This document shows positions 30,210 through 39,500 of a stretch of 64,000 nt of DNA, piece after piece. Every line of letters starts with the position of its first letter. The stretch's first letter is position 1. Source of the stretch: Pseudoflavonifractor sp902362925 (GTDB taxonomy: Bacteria > Bacillota > Clostridia > Oscillospirales > Oscillospiraceae). The stretch lies in assembly GCA_902362925.1 (NCBI GenBank), contig CABIYL010000006.1; one strand, given 5' to 3'. A program made the position numbers and the translations under genes. The notes under the pieces were generated by a model. It was not told the DNA's origin. It did no database searches and was given only the letters and a program-made list of their open reading frames with translations.

Positions 30210-31326
30210 CGCCGCCCTCCGGAGTGTCCTCGTTGAGCTCGTCGTACTCCTCGCTGTAAGAGCTGTAATCGCCGAACATGCCGGAGTAGCGGCTCTTCTT
30301 CATGACGTGGAATCCGTCGGGGTCGATTTTCACGCCGATGCGGGAGCCCACAGGGGAGAAGTCGGTGGTCTGAATCAGCCACTTGAAGCCTCGGAAGTCC
30401 ACGATGATATCGTAGTGCATGCCCTTGAAGGTGACCTCGGTGACGGTGCCGGTAAGCTGGCCCTGCTCCACGGGGACGATGTCGATGTCCTCGGGGCGGA
30501 TGACCACGTCCACCGGCTCGTTGGGGGCGAAGCCGCTGTCCAGGCAGGGGAACTTCTTGCCGTACATGCCCACCACCTTGTCCTCGTGCATGATGCCGTC
30601 GATGATGTTGCTCTCACCGATGAAGTCGGCCACAAAGGCGTTCTTGGGCTCGTTGTAGATGTCCTCGGGTGTGCCGATCTGCTGGATGTTGCCCTTGTCC
30701 ATGACCACAACCGTGTCCGACATGGTGAGGGCCTCTTCCTGGTCGTGGGTGACGTAGATAAAGGTGATGCCCACCTGCTGCTGAATCCGCTTAAGCTCAA
30801 TCTGCATGTCCTTGCGCAGCTTCAGGTCCAGGGCGCCCAGAGGCTCGTCCAGCAGCAGCACCTGGGGCCGGTTGACAATGGCACGGGCGATGGCCACACG
30901 CTGCTGCTGTCCGCCGGACAGGGCGTTGACCGACCGTTTGCCGTATCCGGCCAGGTTCACCAGGGCCAGGGCTTCCTCCACCCGGGTGCGGATCTCGGCC
31001 TCGGGCACCTTGGCGATGCGCAGACCGAAGGCCACATTTTCAAAGATGTTCATGTGGGTGAACAGGGCATACTTCTGGAAGACGGTGTTGACCTTCCGCT
31101 TGTGGGGCGGCACATCGTTGATGCGCACGCCGTCAAAGAACACGTCACCCGAGGTGGGCTTCTGAAAGCCGCCTATGATACGCAGGGTCGTGGTCTTGCC
31201 GCAGCCGGAGGGACCCAGCAGCGTGAGGAACTCCTTGTCATTGATATAAAGGTTAAGGTGGTCCAGAATGATATCGTCGTCGTACTTCACGACGCAGTCC
31301 GACAGGCGGATTAACTCCTTGGACAT
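30199..31326 (-). CDS. potA: Polyamine ABC transporter ATP-binding protein
   Basis: The 375-aa ATPase has Walker A GPSGCGKTT, signature LSGGQQQRVAIARAI, Walker B VLLLDEPLGALD, H-loop YVTHDQEEAL, and a C-terminal TOBE regulatory domain containing VVIRPEDIDIVP. It drives polyamine import with PotBC. An in-frame extension to 31383 exists, but GGGGAGG lies 6 nt before ATG at 31326. It is the first gene of potABCD. An acidic C-terminal tail (SYSEEYDELNEDTPEGGDEE) is an addition to the usual length. Confidence 0.96.
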   Translation of the reverse strand: MSKELIRLSDCVVKYDDDIILDHLNLYINDKEFLTLLGPSGCGKTTTLRIIGGFQKPTSGDVFFDGVRINDVPPHKRKVNTVFQKYALFTHMNIFENVAFGLRIAKVPEAEIRTRVEEALALVNLAGYGKRSVNALSGGQQQRVAIARAIVNRPQVLLLDEPLGALDLKLRKDMQIELKRIQQQVGITFIYVTHDQEEALTMSDTVVVMDKGNIQQIGTPEDIYNEPKNAFVADFIGESNIIDGIMHEDKVVGMYGKKFPCLDSGFAPNEPVDVVIRPEDIDIVPVEQGQLTGTVTEVTFKGMHYDIIVDFRGFKWLIQTTDFSPVGSRIGVKIDPDGFHVMKKSRYSGMFGDYSSYSEEYDELNEDTPEGGDEE

Positions 31327-31418
31327 GTATCCTCCCCATTTCTCTCTAGTATCGCGGAAACCGCAAAAAAAGACGCACCCCACACGATTGGAGCGGGCAC
31401 GTCCTTTCAGACGTGATA

Positions 31419-31447
31419 ATCATATATTCTCCCCATGGGAAAGTCAA
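31419..31447 (-). promoter_or_regulatory. Promoter of the potABCD operon
   Basis: Minus strand TTGACT (31442-31447), 17-nt spacer, TATGAT (31419-31424), about 90 nt before potA. Confidence 0.78.
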
Positions 31448-31593
31448 TAAAAAACCGCAAAGTTTTACAGGATTCTCACCCGGAAAATGGAGAAAAAGGG
31501 CGCCCGGCGGAAAAAGGCGGAGAAGAGCTCCGCCTAATTCCGCCAGGCGCACGGAAAAACGGTTAAAATCGGGAAAAACAGGAAATTGTCCCG

Positions 31594-32559
31594 TTACAGT
31601 CCGGGAAAGTATTCATCTACAAAATCCACGTGCTCCACGGTGAAGGTTCTGCCCTTCAGAGAATTGAGGATACCCGCGTCGGTGGGGAAGGAGAAGGTCA
31701 GCTTGTAGGAGTAAAGGGCTTGGCCGTTGGTGCGGCCGAAGCGGCGGTTGTCCCGCTCCCGGCCGTACTTGCCGTCGCCCAGAAGGGGATGCCCGGCGTC
31801 GGCGAACTGGGCGCGGATCTGGTGGGTGCGGCCGGTGAGCAGCTCACATTCCACCAGGGACAGGCCGTTGCCCACCTTCAGGGTCTTGTATACGGTGAGG
31901 GCGGTTCTGCCGTCGGGCACCGGGTGGTGGTACACCGTCACCTGCTTTTTGACCTCGTCCTTTACCAGGAAGCCCTCCAGCCTGCCCTCAGGCGGGTTCA
32001 TCTTGCCCAGAACCACCGCAAGGTAGAACTTGTCAATCTCCCGGTCCTTGATTTTCTGGTTCATAATCCGCAGTGTCTCAGCGTTCTTGGCGGCGATGAC
32101 AATGCCGCCGGTGTTGCGGTCAATCCGGTTGCACAGGGCGGGAGCGAAGGAGTTCTCCTTATAAGGACTCCACTCCTTCTTTTGATAGAGGTAGGCCTGG
32201 ATGTGGGTGATGAGGGTGTTGACCCGCTCCGTCTCATCGGGGTGGACCACAATGCCGGGCTGCTTGTCCACCAGCAGCAGGTTCTCATCCTCATAGACAA
32301 TGTTCAGCCGGGGCTTGAACACAGAGAGGAAAGCATTTTCCAAAGTGGGGGTATCAAAAAACTCATCGTTGATGTATAATTGAAGAAAGTCCCCTTCCTG
32401 GAGACGGTAATCCCGGGCGGAGCCCTTGCCGTTGACCTTGACCCGCTTGAGACGGATGTACTTCTGGGCCAGGGGAGCGGGGAGGAGGGGGAGCGTCTTG
32501 CCCAGCCAGCGGTCCAGTCGCTGCCCTGCGTCGTTCTTTTTTATGGTAAATTCTTTCAT
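31594..32559 (-). CDS. RluA-family rRNA/tRNA pseudouridine synthase
   Basis: The 321-aa protein has an N-terminal S4 RNA-binding domain (DAGQRLDRWLGKTLPLLP, then YIRLKRVKVNGKGS) and the RluA catalytic domain. VVHPDE and the active-site loop NRIDRNTGGIVIAAK carry the catalytic Asp, and TGRTHQIRAQFADAGHPLLGD follows. It isomerises uridine in rRNA or tRNA; the exact site is not predictable. GGAGAAG precedes ATG. It lies about 145 nt upstream of the potABCD promoter and is probably a separate unit. Confidence 0.92.
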   Translation of the reverse strand: MKEFTIKKNDAGQRLDRWLGKTLPLLPAPLAQKYIRLKRVKVNGKGSARDYRLQEGDFLQLYINDEFFDTPTLENAFLSVFKPRLNIVYEDENLLLVDKQPGIVVHPDETERVNTLITHIQAYLYQKKEWSPYKENSFAPALCNRIDRNTGGIVIAAKNAETLRIMNQKIKDREIDKFYLAVVLGKMNPPEGRLEGFLVKDEVKKQVTVYHHPVPDGRTALTVYKTLKVGNGLSLVECELLTGRTHQIRAQFADAGHPLLGDGKYGRERDNRRFGRTNGQALYSYKLTFSFPTDAGILNSLKGRTFTVEHVDFVDEYFPGL

Positions 32560-32699
32560 AAATCATCTTCTCCGGTGCGGCCGGCCAAAAACACGGCCTG
32601 TTTTTGTGCCTGTAAAGGGTGAAAAACGGGGAAATCAGAACACCTTTACAGCTGCTGGGGTTATTCTATCATATTTTAAGAAAAATTTGAAGAAAGTAT

Positions 32700-32728
32700 T
32701 TGACAATAGCCGATGTTTTTATTATAAT
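32700..32728 (+). promoter_or_regulatory. Perfect consensus sigma-A promoter for the DUF177-rpmF unit
   Basis: TTGACA (32700-32705), 17-nt spacer, TATAAT (32723-32728). It matches the consensus at all 12 positions. Confidence 0.92.
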
Positions 32729-32757
32729 ACCATCTGTGTCATTGTGCGAGGTGTACC

Positions 32758-33261
32758 ATGCGTTTAAATCTGCGTAAAATCATCCCGGCGCCCGGCGCAA
32801 GCATTCCGTTCGACGTCCAGATGGACCTGTCCGACCTGGAGTGGAATGGGGAGCGGCCCGCGGCACATCCCATTCATGTCAGCGGTACCGTCCGGAACAT
32901 GGCCGGCGCCCTCTTCCTGGAAGGGGAGGCGGACACGGTTCTGGAGCTGCGGTGCGACCGTTGCCTGAAGGCCTTTTCCCGCGAAACCCGGATTCCTCTG
33001 GAAGCTCTTCTGGCCACTGAGCTGGCGGATGAGGAGAACGAGGATGACATCGTCCTGCTGGACGGGGACGAGGTGGATGTGGGTGAGATTGCGCGGACAG
33101 CGTTCATTCTCGCCATGGATACCAAGCATCTCTGCTCAGAGGATTGCAAAGGCCTTTGCGCCAAATGCGGCGCGAACCTCAACAACGGCCCCTGCGGGTG
33201 CAAGCCCGAGGTTGACCCGCGTCTGGCCAAGCTGGCTCAGTTACTGGACCAGCCTGAGTAA
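32758..33261 (+). CDS. DUF177/YceD-family protein
   Basis: The 167-aa protein has the YceD pattern: LEGEADTVLELRCDRCLKAF with a CxxC near residue 65, an acidic central region, and a C-terminal CSEDCKGLCAKCGANLN cysteine cluster, probably zinc-binding. YceD homologues are linked to 23S rRNA accumulation and are classically encoded before rpmF, as here (43 nt). GAGGTG precedes ATG. Transcription from a full-consensus promoter suggests high expression. Confidence 0.88.
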   Translation: MRLNLRKIIPAPGASIPFDVQMDLSDLEWNGERPAAHPIHVSGTVRNMAGALFLEGEADTVLELRCDRCLKAFSRETRIPLEALLATELADEENEDDIVLLDGDEVDVGEIARTAFILAMDTKHLCSEDCKGLCAKCGANLNNGPCGCKPEVDPRLAKLAQLLDQPE

Positions 33262-33304
33262 GTAATTCGTGCCCGCCCGGGCATTAGCCTAAGGAGGTGT
33301 CACC

Positions 33305-33499
33305 ATGGCGGTTCCTAAGAGTAAAGTATCCAAGCAGCGTCGGAATAAGCGTCGCAGCTCCGTTTGGAAGCTGGAGACCCCCAATACCACGACCTGCCCC
33401 AAGTGCGGCGCGTTTCGTCTGCCTCACCGGATGTGCAAGTCCTGCCTGACCTACAATGGTCATGAGATGGGCAAGGCTCAGGCCGAGGCTGCGAAGTAA
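33305..33499 (+). CDS. rpmF: 50S ribosomal protein L32
   Basis: A 64-aa zinc-ribbon ribosomal protein: MAVPKSKVSKQRRNKRRS, then CPKCGAFRLPHRMCKSC with four Cys (the Zn form). AAGGAGG is upstream. It is co-transcribed with DUF177 and closed by a terminator. Confidence 0.98.
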   Translation: MAVPKSKVSKQRRNKRRSSVWKLETPNTTTCPKCGAFRLPHRMCKSCLTYNGHEMGKAQAEAAK

Positions 33500-33514
33500 A
33501 ACCGAACAGCAGAA

Positions 33515-33546
33515 AAAGAAGAGGGGGAAACCCCTCTTTCTTTTTG
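33515..33546 (+). terminator. Terminator after rpmF
   Basis: AGAGGGG/CCCCTCT with a GAAA loop, followed by TTCTTTTT. Confidence 0.88.
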
Positions 33547-33603
33547 CATAGAAATCGGGTACAATAAGGACAGTATGTCTCCGGGACTCCGGAGGCGGAA
33601 TAT

Positions 33604-35010
33604 ATGCAGGAAGAGAGCAACGACATGAGCCTTACCGTAATTCGCTCCGTTGACCCGGGCAGTCCGGCCCAGGACGCGGGCATCCGTCCCGGGGAGACCC
33701 TGACCAAGGTCAACGGCCATCCCATCGTGGACGTGATGGACTACAAGTACTATACCTACGACGCCCGGCTGGAGCTCACCCTCACCGAGCCCGGCGGAAG
33801 CAGCCGCACCGTGCGGGTGCGCAAGGAGGAGGGGGAGGATCTGGGCCTCAACTTTGAGACCTATCTGATGGACAAGGCCCGCTCCTGCGCCAACAACTGC
33901 ATCTTCTGCTTTGTGGACCAGATGCCGCCGGGCATGCGGGAGACCCTCTATTTCAAGGACGATGACGCCCGGCTCTCCTTCCTGATGGGCAACTACATCA
34001 CCCTGACCAACCTGTCGGAGCGGGAGCAGCAGCGGATCATGGACCTGCACATCTCGCCCATCAACGTCTCGGTTCACGCCACCGACCCGGTCCTGCGCAC
34101 CGAGATGCTGAAGAACCGGAATGCGGGGAAGTGCCTGGACCAGATGAAGCGGTTTGCCCAGGCGGGCATCACCATGAACTGCCAGATTGTCTCCTGTCCC
34201 GGCATCAACGACGGCCCGGCCCTGGAGCGCACCCTCACCGACCTGGCCGGGCTCTATCCCCAGGTGAACAGCATCTCGGTGGTGCCTGTGGGCCTGACCA
34301 AATTCCGGGAGGGCCTGTGCCATCTGGACGGCTACACGGCGGAGACAGCCGCAGCGGTGCTGGACCAGGTGGAGGCCTTTGCCAGGACGTGCATGGACAA
34401 GCTGGGCACATCCCTGGTCTGGTGTTCCGATGAGTTCTACCTGAAGGCGGGCCGACCCCTGCCCGAGGACGAGTACTATGAGGAGTACACCCAGCTGGAG
34501 AACGGCGTGGGCATGCTCCGCCTGCTGGAAGTGGAGTTCCGGGGCGCCATGTTCGCCCTGGAGGGGGACGAGACCCCGCCGCCCTTCTCTGTGGCCACCG
34601 GCGTGTCCGCTGCGCCCCATATCGCCGCTCTGCTGGAGAAGCTCCAGGCCCGCTGTCCCGGCGTGCATGGCGCGGTCTATCCGGTGGTGAACCATTTCTT
34701 CGGCGAGACCATCAATGTGGCCGGCCTGGTCACCGGCCGTGACCTGATCGACCAGCTGAAGGGCAAGGACCTGGGGGAGCGGCTGCTCATCCCGGCCAAC
34801 ATGCTCCGTTCCGGCGAGCAGGTGTTCCTGGACGACGTGACGGTGGCTCAGGCAGAGGAAGCGCTGGGCGTGTCCATTGTCCCGGTGGAGCAGGACGGCG
34901 GCGTCCTGCTGGATGCCATGCTGGGTCTGGACGGCCCCGAACCTCAGCCCGGCCCCACGCTGGGGGGCGGCGAGGAGTTCTACTGCTATAACCCCGGCGC
35001 CGGAAGATAA
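33604..35010 (+). CDS. DUF512 radical-SAM-like protein with N-terminal PDZ
   Basis: The 468-aa protein begins with a PDZ-like domain (VDPGSPAQDAGIRPGETLTK, residues about 15-35). Then comes a CANNCIFCFVDQ motif near residue 97, a CxxxCxxC [4Fe-4S] signature of radical-SAM type, and a long C-terminal DUF512 region (NHFFGETINVAGLVTG). The family is widespread in Clostridia and encoded with der; its reaction is unknown. GGAGG lies 8 nt before ATG at 33604; an internal ATG at 33628 is less well placed. The gene is 63 nt before der, suggesting one transcript with der-plsY-gpsA. Confidence 0.88.
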   Translation: MQEESNDMSLTVIRSVDPGSPAQDAGIRPGETLTKVNGHPIVDVMDYKYYTYDARLELTLTEPGGSSRTVRVRKEEGEDLGLNFETYLMDKARSCANNCIFCFVDQMPPGMRETLYFKDDDARLSFLMGNYITLTNLSEREQQRIMDLHISPINVSVHATDPVLRTEMLKNRNAGKCLDQMKRFAQAGITMNCQIVSCPGINDGPALERTLTDLAGLYPQVNSISVVPVGLTKFREGLCHLDGYTAETAAAVLDQVEAFARTCMDKLGTSLVWCSDEFYLKAGRPLPEDEYYEEYTQLENGVGMLRLLEVEFRGAMFALEGDETPPPFSVATGVSAAPHIAALLEKLQARCPGVHGAVYPVVNHFFGETINVAGLVTGRDLIDQLKGKDLGERLLIPANMLRSGEQVFLDDVTVAQAEEALGVSIVPVEQDGGVLLDAMLGLDGPEPQPGPTLGGGEEFYCYNPGAGR

Positions 35011-35073
35011 ACCGATTGATTGACAGGGAAGATGACCTTACAGTCATTGCCCCTGAGAGAGGTGTGATATTTG

Positions 35074-36399
35074 ATGAAGCCCCTGGTAGCAATTGTGGGC
35101 CGGCCCAACGTGGGCAAGTCCATGCTCTTCAACCGACTGGTAGGTCAGCGGCTGTCCATTGTGGAGGACACCCCGGGCGTCACCAGAGACCGGATTTACG
35201 CCGAGTGTGAGTGGCGGAACCGGAAGTTCGACATTGTGGACACCGGCGGTATTGAGCCCAATACCGACAGCGAAATCCTCAGCTTCATGCGGGAGCAGGC
35301 TGAAATCGCCATCCGCAACGCCGACGTGACTGTCTTTGTCTGCGACATCAAGAGCGGCCTCACCGCCTCCGACCAGGAGGTGGCCAACATGCTGCTCCGG
35401 TCTGGCAAGCCCGTGGTGCTGGCGGTCAACAAGATGGACCAGGTGGGTATGACCAACCCGGACATCTTTGAGTTCTACAACCTGGGTCTGGGCGACCCCA
35501 TCGCGGTCTCCGCCGTCCACGGCCACGGCACCGGCGACCTGCTGGATGCCTGCTTCCAGTACTTCCCCCCGGAGGACCAGGTGGAGGAGCAGGACGACGT
35601 GATCAAGGTTGCCGTTATCGGCAAGCCCAACGTGGGCAAGTCCTCCCTCATCAACCGGATTCTGGGCGAGGAGCGGGTGATTGTCTCCAACATGGCGGGC
35701 ACCACCCGAGATGCCATCGACAGCTACTACGAGAACGACAAGGGCAAGTATATCCTCATCGATACGGCGGGTATGCGGAAGAAGTCCAAGGTGGACGACC
35801 GGATCGAAAAGTTCTCGGTGCTCCGGGCCACCATGGCCATTGAGCGGTGCGACGTGTGCCTCATCATGGTGGATGCCCAGGAGGGCGTCACCGAGCAGGA
35901 CACCAAGGTGGCCGGTCTGGCCCATGAGGCGGGCAAGGCCTGCATCATCGTGGTCAACAAGTGGGACGCCATCGAGAAGGACGACAAGACCATGGACAAG
36001 ATGCGGCAGGATGTGCGCCGTGACCTGTCCTACATGACCTACGCGCCCATTCTCTTCATCTCCGCCAAGACCGGCCAGCGGGTGGAGCGGCTCTTTGAGC
36101 TCATCAACTACGTCAACGACCAGGCCTCCCTGCGCATCACCACCGGCATGCTGAACACCGTCCTGGCCGACGCCACCGCCCGTGTCCAGCCCCCCACGGA
36201 CAAGGGCCGCCGCCTGAAAATCTACTATATGACCCAGGTGGGCATCAAGCCGCCCCACTTTGTGGTCTTCTGCAACGACGCCCAGCTGTTCCACTTCTCC
36301 TATCAGCGCTATATCGAGAACCAGATTCGGAATACCTTCGGCCTGGAGGGCACCCCTGTGGTGCTGACCGTGCGCCAGAAGGGCGATAAGGAGGACTAA
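35074..36399 (+). CDS. der: Ribosome assembly GTPase Der (EngA)
   Basis: The 441-aa protein has two GTPase domains and a KH-like C-terminus, all required for 50S maturation. Domain 1: GRPNVGKSMLFN, DTGGIEPN, NKMD. Domain 2 (from about 178): GKPNVGKSSLIN, DTAGMRKKSK, NKWD. The C-terminal domain has PPHFVVFCND and YIENQIRNTFGLEGTP. ATG at 35074 after GAGAGGTG is preferred over the adjacent TTG. It is followed 3 nt later by plsY. Confidence 0.97.
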   Translation: MKPLVAIVGRPNVGKSMLFNRLVGQRLSIVEDTPGVTRDRIYAECEWRNRKFDIVDTGGIEPNTDSEILSFMREQAEIAIRNADVTVFVCDIKSGLTASDQEVANMLLRSGKPVVLAVNKMDQVGMTNPDIFEFYNLGLGDPIAVSAVHGHGTGDLLDACFQYFPPEDQVEEQDDVIKVAVIGKPNVGKSSLINRILGEERVIVSNMAGTTRDAIDSYYENDKGKYILIDTAGMRKKSKVDDRIEKFSVLRATMAIERCDVCLIMVDAQEGVTEQDTKVAGLAHEAGKACIIVVNKWDAIEKDDKTMDKMRQDVRRDLSYMTYAPILFISAKTGQRVERLFELINYVNDQASLRITTGMLNTVLADATARVQPPTDKGRRLKIYYMTQVGIKPPHFVVFCNDAQLFHFSYQRYIENQIRNTFGLEGTPVVLTVRQKGDKED

Positions 36400-36402
36400 A
36401 GC

Positions 36403-37080
36403 ATGGATCCTACTTCGATGAATGGAGAGATACTCCAGAATAACCTCTTGCTCGCTGGGGTATTCCTGGTGGTTGCGGTAATCGCCTATTTCTGCGGCTG
36501 CTTCAACGGCGCGGTCATCGTCTCCAAGTATATCCTGCGGGACGACGTCCGCAAGCACGGCAGCGGCAACGCAGGCCTGACCAACTTCTATCGGACCTTC
36601 GGCGGCCCGCTGACCCTGGTGGTCATCCTCACCGATGTGCTGAAGGCCATTGTGGCCGTGTGGGTCGGCATGGCAGTTATCGGAATGGTCACAGGAGGCT
36701 GGATGGGTCCGGTTCTGGGTAAGTACTGGGCTGGAACCTTCTGCCTGATTGGGCATATGTTCCCCTGCATGTTCCAGTTCAAGGGCGGCAAGGGCATTCT
36801 CTCTGGCGGCACCATCGCCATCATGATAGACTGGCGGGTGGCGCTGGTAGTGTGGGGCGGCTTTCTGGTACTGGCCATCATCACCAAGTGGGTGTCCCTG
36901 GGCTCCTGCTGGGCGGGTCTGTCCTTCCCCTTTGTGAGCTGGTTTGTGTACCAGGACGTCATTATTCTGCTGCTGGCCATCGTCTGCGGCGGCCTGATTC
37001 TCTGGAAGCACCGGGGCAACATGAAGCGTATCCTCAAGGGTGAGGAGTCCAAGTTCAGCTTTCACCATAAAAAGTCCTGA
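36403..37080 (+). CDS. plsY: Acyl-phosphate:glycerol-3-phosphate acyltransferase
   Basis: The 225-aa membrane enzyme acylates glycerol-3-phosphate, starting phospholipid synthesis. The PlsY signatures are HGSGNAGLTNFYRTFGG (motif 1), FKGGKGILSGG (motif 2) and a C-terminal LILWKHRGNMKRILKGEESK end. AAGGAGG within the der end precedes ATG by 8 nt. The next gene gpsA supplies the substrate, so neighbours share a pathway. Confidence 0.95.
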   Translation: MDPTSMNGEILQNNLLLAGVFLVVAVIAYFCGCFNGAVIVSKYILRDDVRKHGSGNAGLTNFYRTFGGPLTLVVILTDVLKAIVAVWVGMAVIGMVTGGWMGPVLGKYWAGTFCLIGHMFPCMFQFKGGKGILSGGTIAIMIDWRVALVVWGGFLVLAIITKWVSLGSCWAGLSFPFVSWFVYQDVIILLLAIVCGGLILWKHRGNMKRILKGEESKFSFHHKKS

Positions 37081-37141
37081 CAGCGGAAAGAATATGCCTG
37101 ACAGCGCCCGTGGGGAGCGCTTATCAAGGAGGTCATTGAAA

Positions 37142-38143
37142 GTGAAGATTTCGGTTCTGGGTTCCGGCGGCTGGGGCACTGCTCTGGCTATGGTCCTGCT
37201 GGAGAACGGCCATGACGTTACCCTCTGGTCTTACAATGAGGCTGAATCCAAGGTGCTGCGGGAGACGGGGGAGAACCCCATGCTCAAGGGTGTGGCGCTG
37301 CCCGAGACCCTGAAGCTCACCAGCGATATGGCCTGCGTCAAGGGCTGCGGCGCGGTGGTTCTGGCCACGCCCTCCTTTGCCGTCCGTGAGACCGCCCGGA
37401 AGCTGTCCGCTCTGCTCGACCCTGAGACCATCCTCATCTCCGTCTCCAAGGGCATTGAGAAGGACACCTCTCTCACTCTGACCCAGGTCATTGAGTCCGA
37501 GGTGGGGGAGAAGTTCAAGATTGTGGCCCTCTCCGGTCCCTCCCACGCCGAGGAGGTGGGACGCCGGGTGCCCACCACCGTGGTGGCGGCCTCCCGGGAC
37601 CAGGCTGCGGCCGAGCTGGTGCAAGACCTGTTTATGAATCCCCGTTTCCGTGTGTACGCCTCCGACGATGTGGTGGGCGTGGAGCTGGCTGCGGCGCTGA
37701 AGAACGTCATCGCCCTGTCCGCCGGCGTGTGCGACGGCATGGGCTTCGGCGACAACACCAAGGCCGCCCTGATGACCCGCGGTCTGTCTGAGATTGCCCG
37801 TCTGGGCGAGGCGCTGGGTGGTCGGAAGGAGACCTTTGCCGGTCTGGCCGGTGTGGGCGACCTGATTGTCACCTGCACCTCCATGCACTCCCGCAACCGC
37901 CGCTGCGGTATCCTCATCGGCCAGGGCACCCCGGTGCCCGAGGCGGTGAAGGAGATTGGCGCTGTGGTGGAGGGCTACTATGCCGCCGCCACCGCCAAGG
38001 CTCTGGCGGACAAGACCGGCGTGGAAATGCCTATCACCGAGGCCGCCTACCAGGTGCTCTACCACGGCAAGGACCCCAGAGCGGTCATCACCGAGCTGAT
38101 GACCCGCGCCAAGAAGCACGAGATTGAGGAGAGCTGGGTGTAA
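37142..38143 (+). CDS. gpsA: NAD(P)-dependent glycerol-3-phosphate dehydrogenase
   Basis: The 333-aa enzyme reduces dihydroxyacetone phosphate to glycerol-3-phosphate for PlsY. It has VLGSGGWGTALAMVLLENGH (NAD site), a LSGPSHAEEV segment, the catalytic-Lys region ELAAALKNVIALSAG and a GLAGVGDLIVTC segment. The start is GTG at 37142 because AAGGAGG sits 9 nt upstream; an in-frame extension further upstream would overlap plsY. A large terminator follows. Confidence 0.95.
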   Translation: MKISVLGSGGWGTALAMVLLENGHDVTLWSYNEAESKVLRETGENPMLKGVALPETLKLTSDMACVKGCGAVVLATPSFAVRETARKLSALLDPETILISVSKGIEKDTSLTLTQVIESEVGEKFKIVALSGPSHAEEVGRRVPTTVVAASRDQAAAELVQDLFMNPRFRVYASDDVVGVELAAALKNVIALSAGVCDGMGFGDNTKAALMTRGLSEIARLGEALGGRKETFAGLAGVGDLIVTCTSMHSRNRRCGILIGQGTPVPEAVKEIGAVVEGYYAAATAKALADKTGVEMPITEAAYQVLYHGKDPRAVITELMTRAKKHEIEESWV

Positions 38144-38160
38144 AGTTCTTTGCCTTGCGT

Positions 38161-38198
38161 AACAGCGGGGCCGGAATATTCCGGCCCCGCTGTTATTT
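38161..38198. terminator. Terminator between gpsA and the DUF6774 gene
   Basis: Perfect palindrome AACAGCGGGGCCGGAAT with its complement (38161-38194), then a T-rich tail; bidirectional. Confidence 0.93.
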
Positions 38199-38387
38199 TG
38201 CTGCCTGCTCCGTCTGTTCCGGCTCCTCCCGTGTCACGGCAATCAGGGCCAGATTATCGCCCAGAGTGGTGAAAAAGGCGGCTGCCAGAGCCAAATCCCT
38301 GTCCGAAAGCCCACGGGCCAGCTGAACAGAGACCAGAGAAGTGAGAACAGGCAGCAGTTCGCCGGAGGAACGATAGCACTTTGACAA
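38193..38387 (-). CDS. Small DUF6774-type protein
   Basis: A 64-aa hydrophobic/helical protein with LVSVQLARGLSDRDLALAAAFFTTLGDNL... near residues 19-50. This fits the short clostridial family (ARxLSD-E/D-xLxLLAxxFTxLGDxLA) listed as DUF6774, function unknown. The start is TTG at 38387 with GGAGG 7 nt upstream. It converges on gpsA across a shared terminator. Confidence 0.6.
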   Translation of the reverse strand: MSKCYRSSGELLPVLTSLVSVQLARGLSDRDLALAAAFFTTLGDNLALIAVTREEPEQTEQAAK

Positions 38388-38442
38388 GGCGGCGCCTCCT
38401 CTCCGCTATCATTCTACGCTCCAGGGCGGGAAGGGAACCTAA

Positions 38443-38538
38443 AAAGAGCCGTGTATCTGTGATTGCTTGCAGATGCATGGCTCTTTCCATATGGAAAAGC
38501 TGACAAGTGAAATCACTTGTCAGCTTTCTTTTTCTGCT
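38443..38538 (+). terminator. Two hairpins upstream of spoIIGA
   Basis: AAAGAGCC...GGCTCTTT with an inner ATCTG/CAGAT (38443-38485), then AAAGCTGACAAGTG/CACTTGTCAGCTTT followed by CTTTTT (38497-38538). The second is a good intrinsic terminator that insulates spoIIGA. No gene lies just before it on this strand. Confidence 0.75.
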
Positions 38539-38616
38539 CGTCCCTGATCTGACCTTTTTTGAAGGACCGGGCCGATATAATAATGTCTGCTGAGCAATTG
38601 AGAGAGGGGGTATGAC

Positions 38617-39471
38617 ATGACAGTCGTATACATAGACTCCCTGTTTCTGCTCAACTTTGTGGTCAACTATCTGCTGCTGCTGGCGGCGGCCCGGCTGTCC
38701 GGCGCGGTCATCTGCCGTCCGGCTCTGGCAGCGGGGGCAGCTCTGGGCGGCGGGTATGCCGCGGCGGTCTTTCTGCCAGGTATGGGCTTTTTGCTCCACC
38801 CGCTGTGCAAGCTGGGGGTGGCTGTGCTCATGCTGCTGTGCGCCTTTGGCAGCAGCAGGCGGCTGCTGCGGACGGGGCTGATTTTCTTCGCGGTGGCGGC
38901 GGCCTTCGGCGGCGGGATTTTCGCCATCGAGCTGCTGGGCGGCAGGGGACTTAGCCTGAAGAACGGCATCTTCTACTCCGCCATGGATTTAAAGCTGATT
39001 CTCCTGTCCGCAGCGGGCTGCTATGTGGTCATCAGCCTGGTGCTGCGCCGGACAGGAGGACACACAGCCAGGCGGGAACTGGTACCCGCAGTGGTGACGC
39101 TGGGGGAGCGGAAGGCCATGCTGACCGCCCTTGTGGACACGGGCAACACCCTCACCGACCCGGCCACCAACCGGCCTGTCATGGTGGCGGAGGGGGAGAA
39201 GCTGTCCAACCTCTTTCCGGCGGATGCAGCCCCCGGACCAGCTGCTCTGTCAGACCCGGTGTCCGCCCTGGAGCATATGGCAGACGGTCCGCTGCGCGGC
39301 CGCTGCCGTCTGCTGCCCTACCAGGCGGTGGGGGTGGAGTGCGGCATGCTGCTGGCCGTCCGGATGGACCGGGTCCAGGTGGGGACGGAGGATTACGGAG
39401 GCATTCTGGTGGCGCTGTCGCCCAACCGCCTGTCAGACGGCGGGGGATACAGCGCGTTGATTGGAGCCTGA
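38617..39471 (+). CDS. spoIIGA: Sigma-E processing peptidase SpoIIGA
   Basis: The 284-aa sporulation protease has five predicted N-terminal helices (TVVYIDSLFLLNFVVNYLLL is the family opening) and a cytosolic aspartic-protease domain with LVDTGNTLTDP near residue 172. It cleaves pro-sigma-E in the mother cell after a forespore signal. It lies 29 nt upstream of sigE. A TATAAT at 38575-38580 with only a poor -35 at longer spacing is compatible with the Spo0A-activated spoIIG-type promoter. Confidence 0.95.
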   Translation: MTVVYIDSLFLLNFVVNYLLLLAAARLSGAVICRPALAAGAALGGGYAAAVFLPGMGFLLHPLCKLGVAVLMLLCAFGSSRRLLRTGLIFFAVAAAFGGGIFAIELLGGRGLSLKNGIFYSAMDLKLILLSAAGCYVVISLVLRRTGGHTARRELVPAVVTLGERKAMLTALVDTGNTLTDPATNRPVMVAEGEKLSNLFPADAAPGPAALSDPVSALEHMADGPLRGRCRLLPYQAVGVECGMLLAVRMDRVQVGTEDYGGILVALSPNRLSDGGGYSALIGA

Positions 39472-39500
39472 CGGCCCAAAGCAGAGAGGGAGGATGGAGT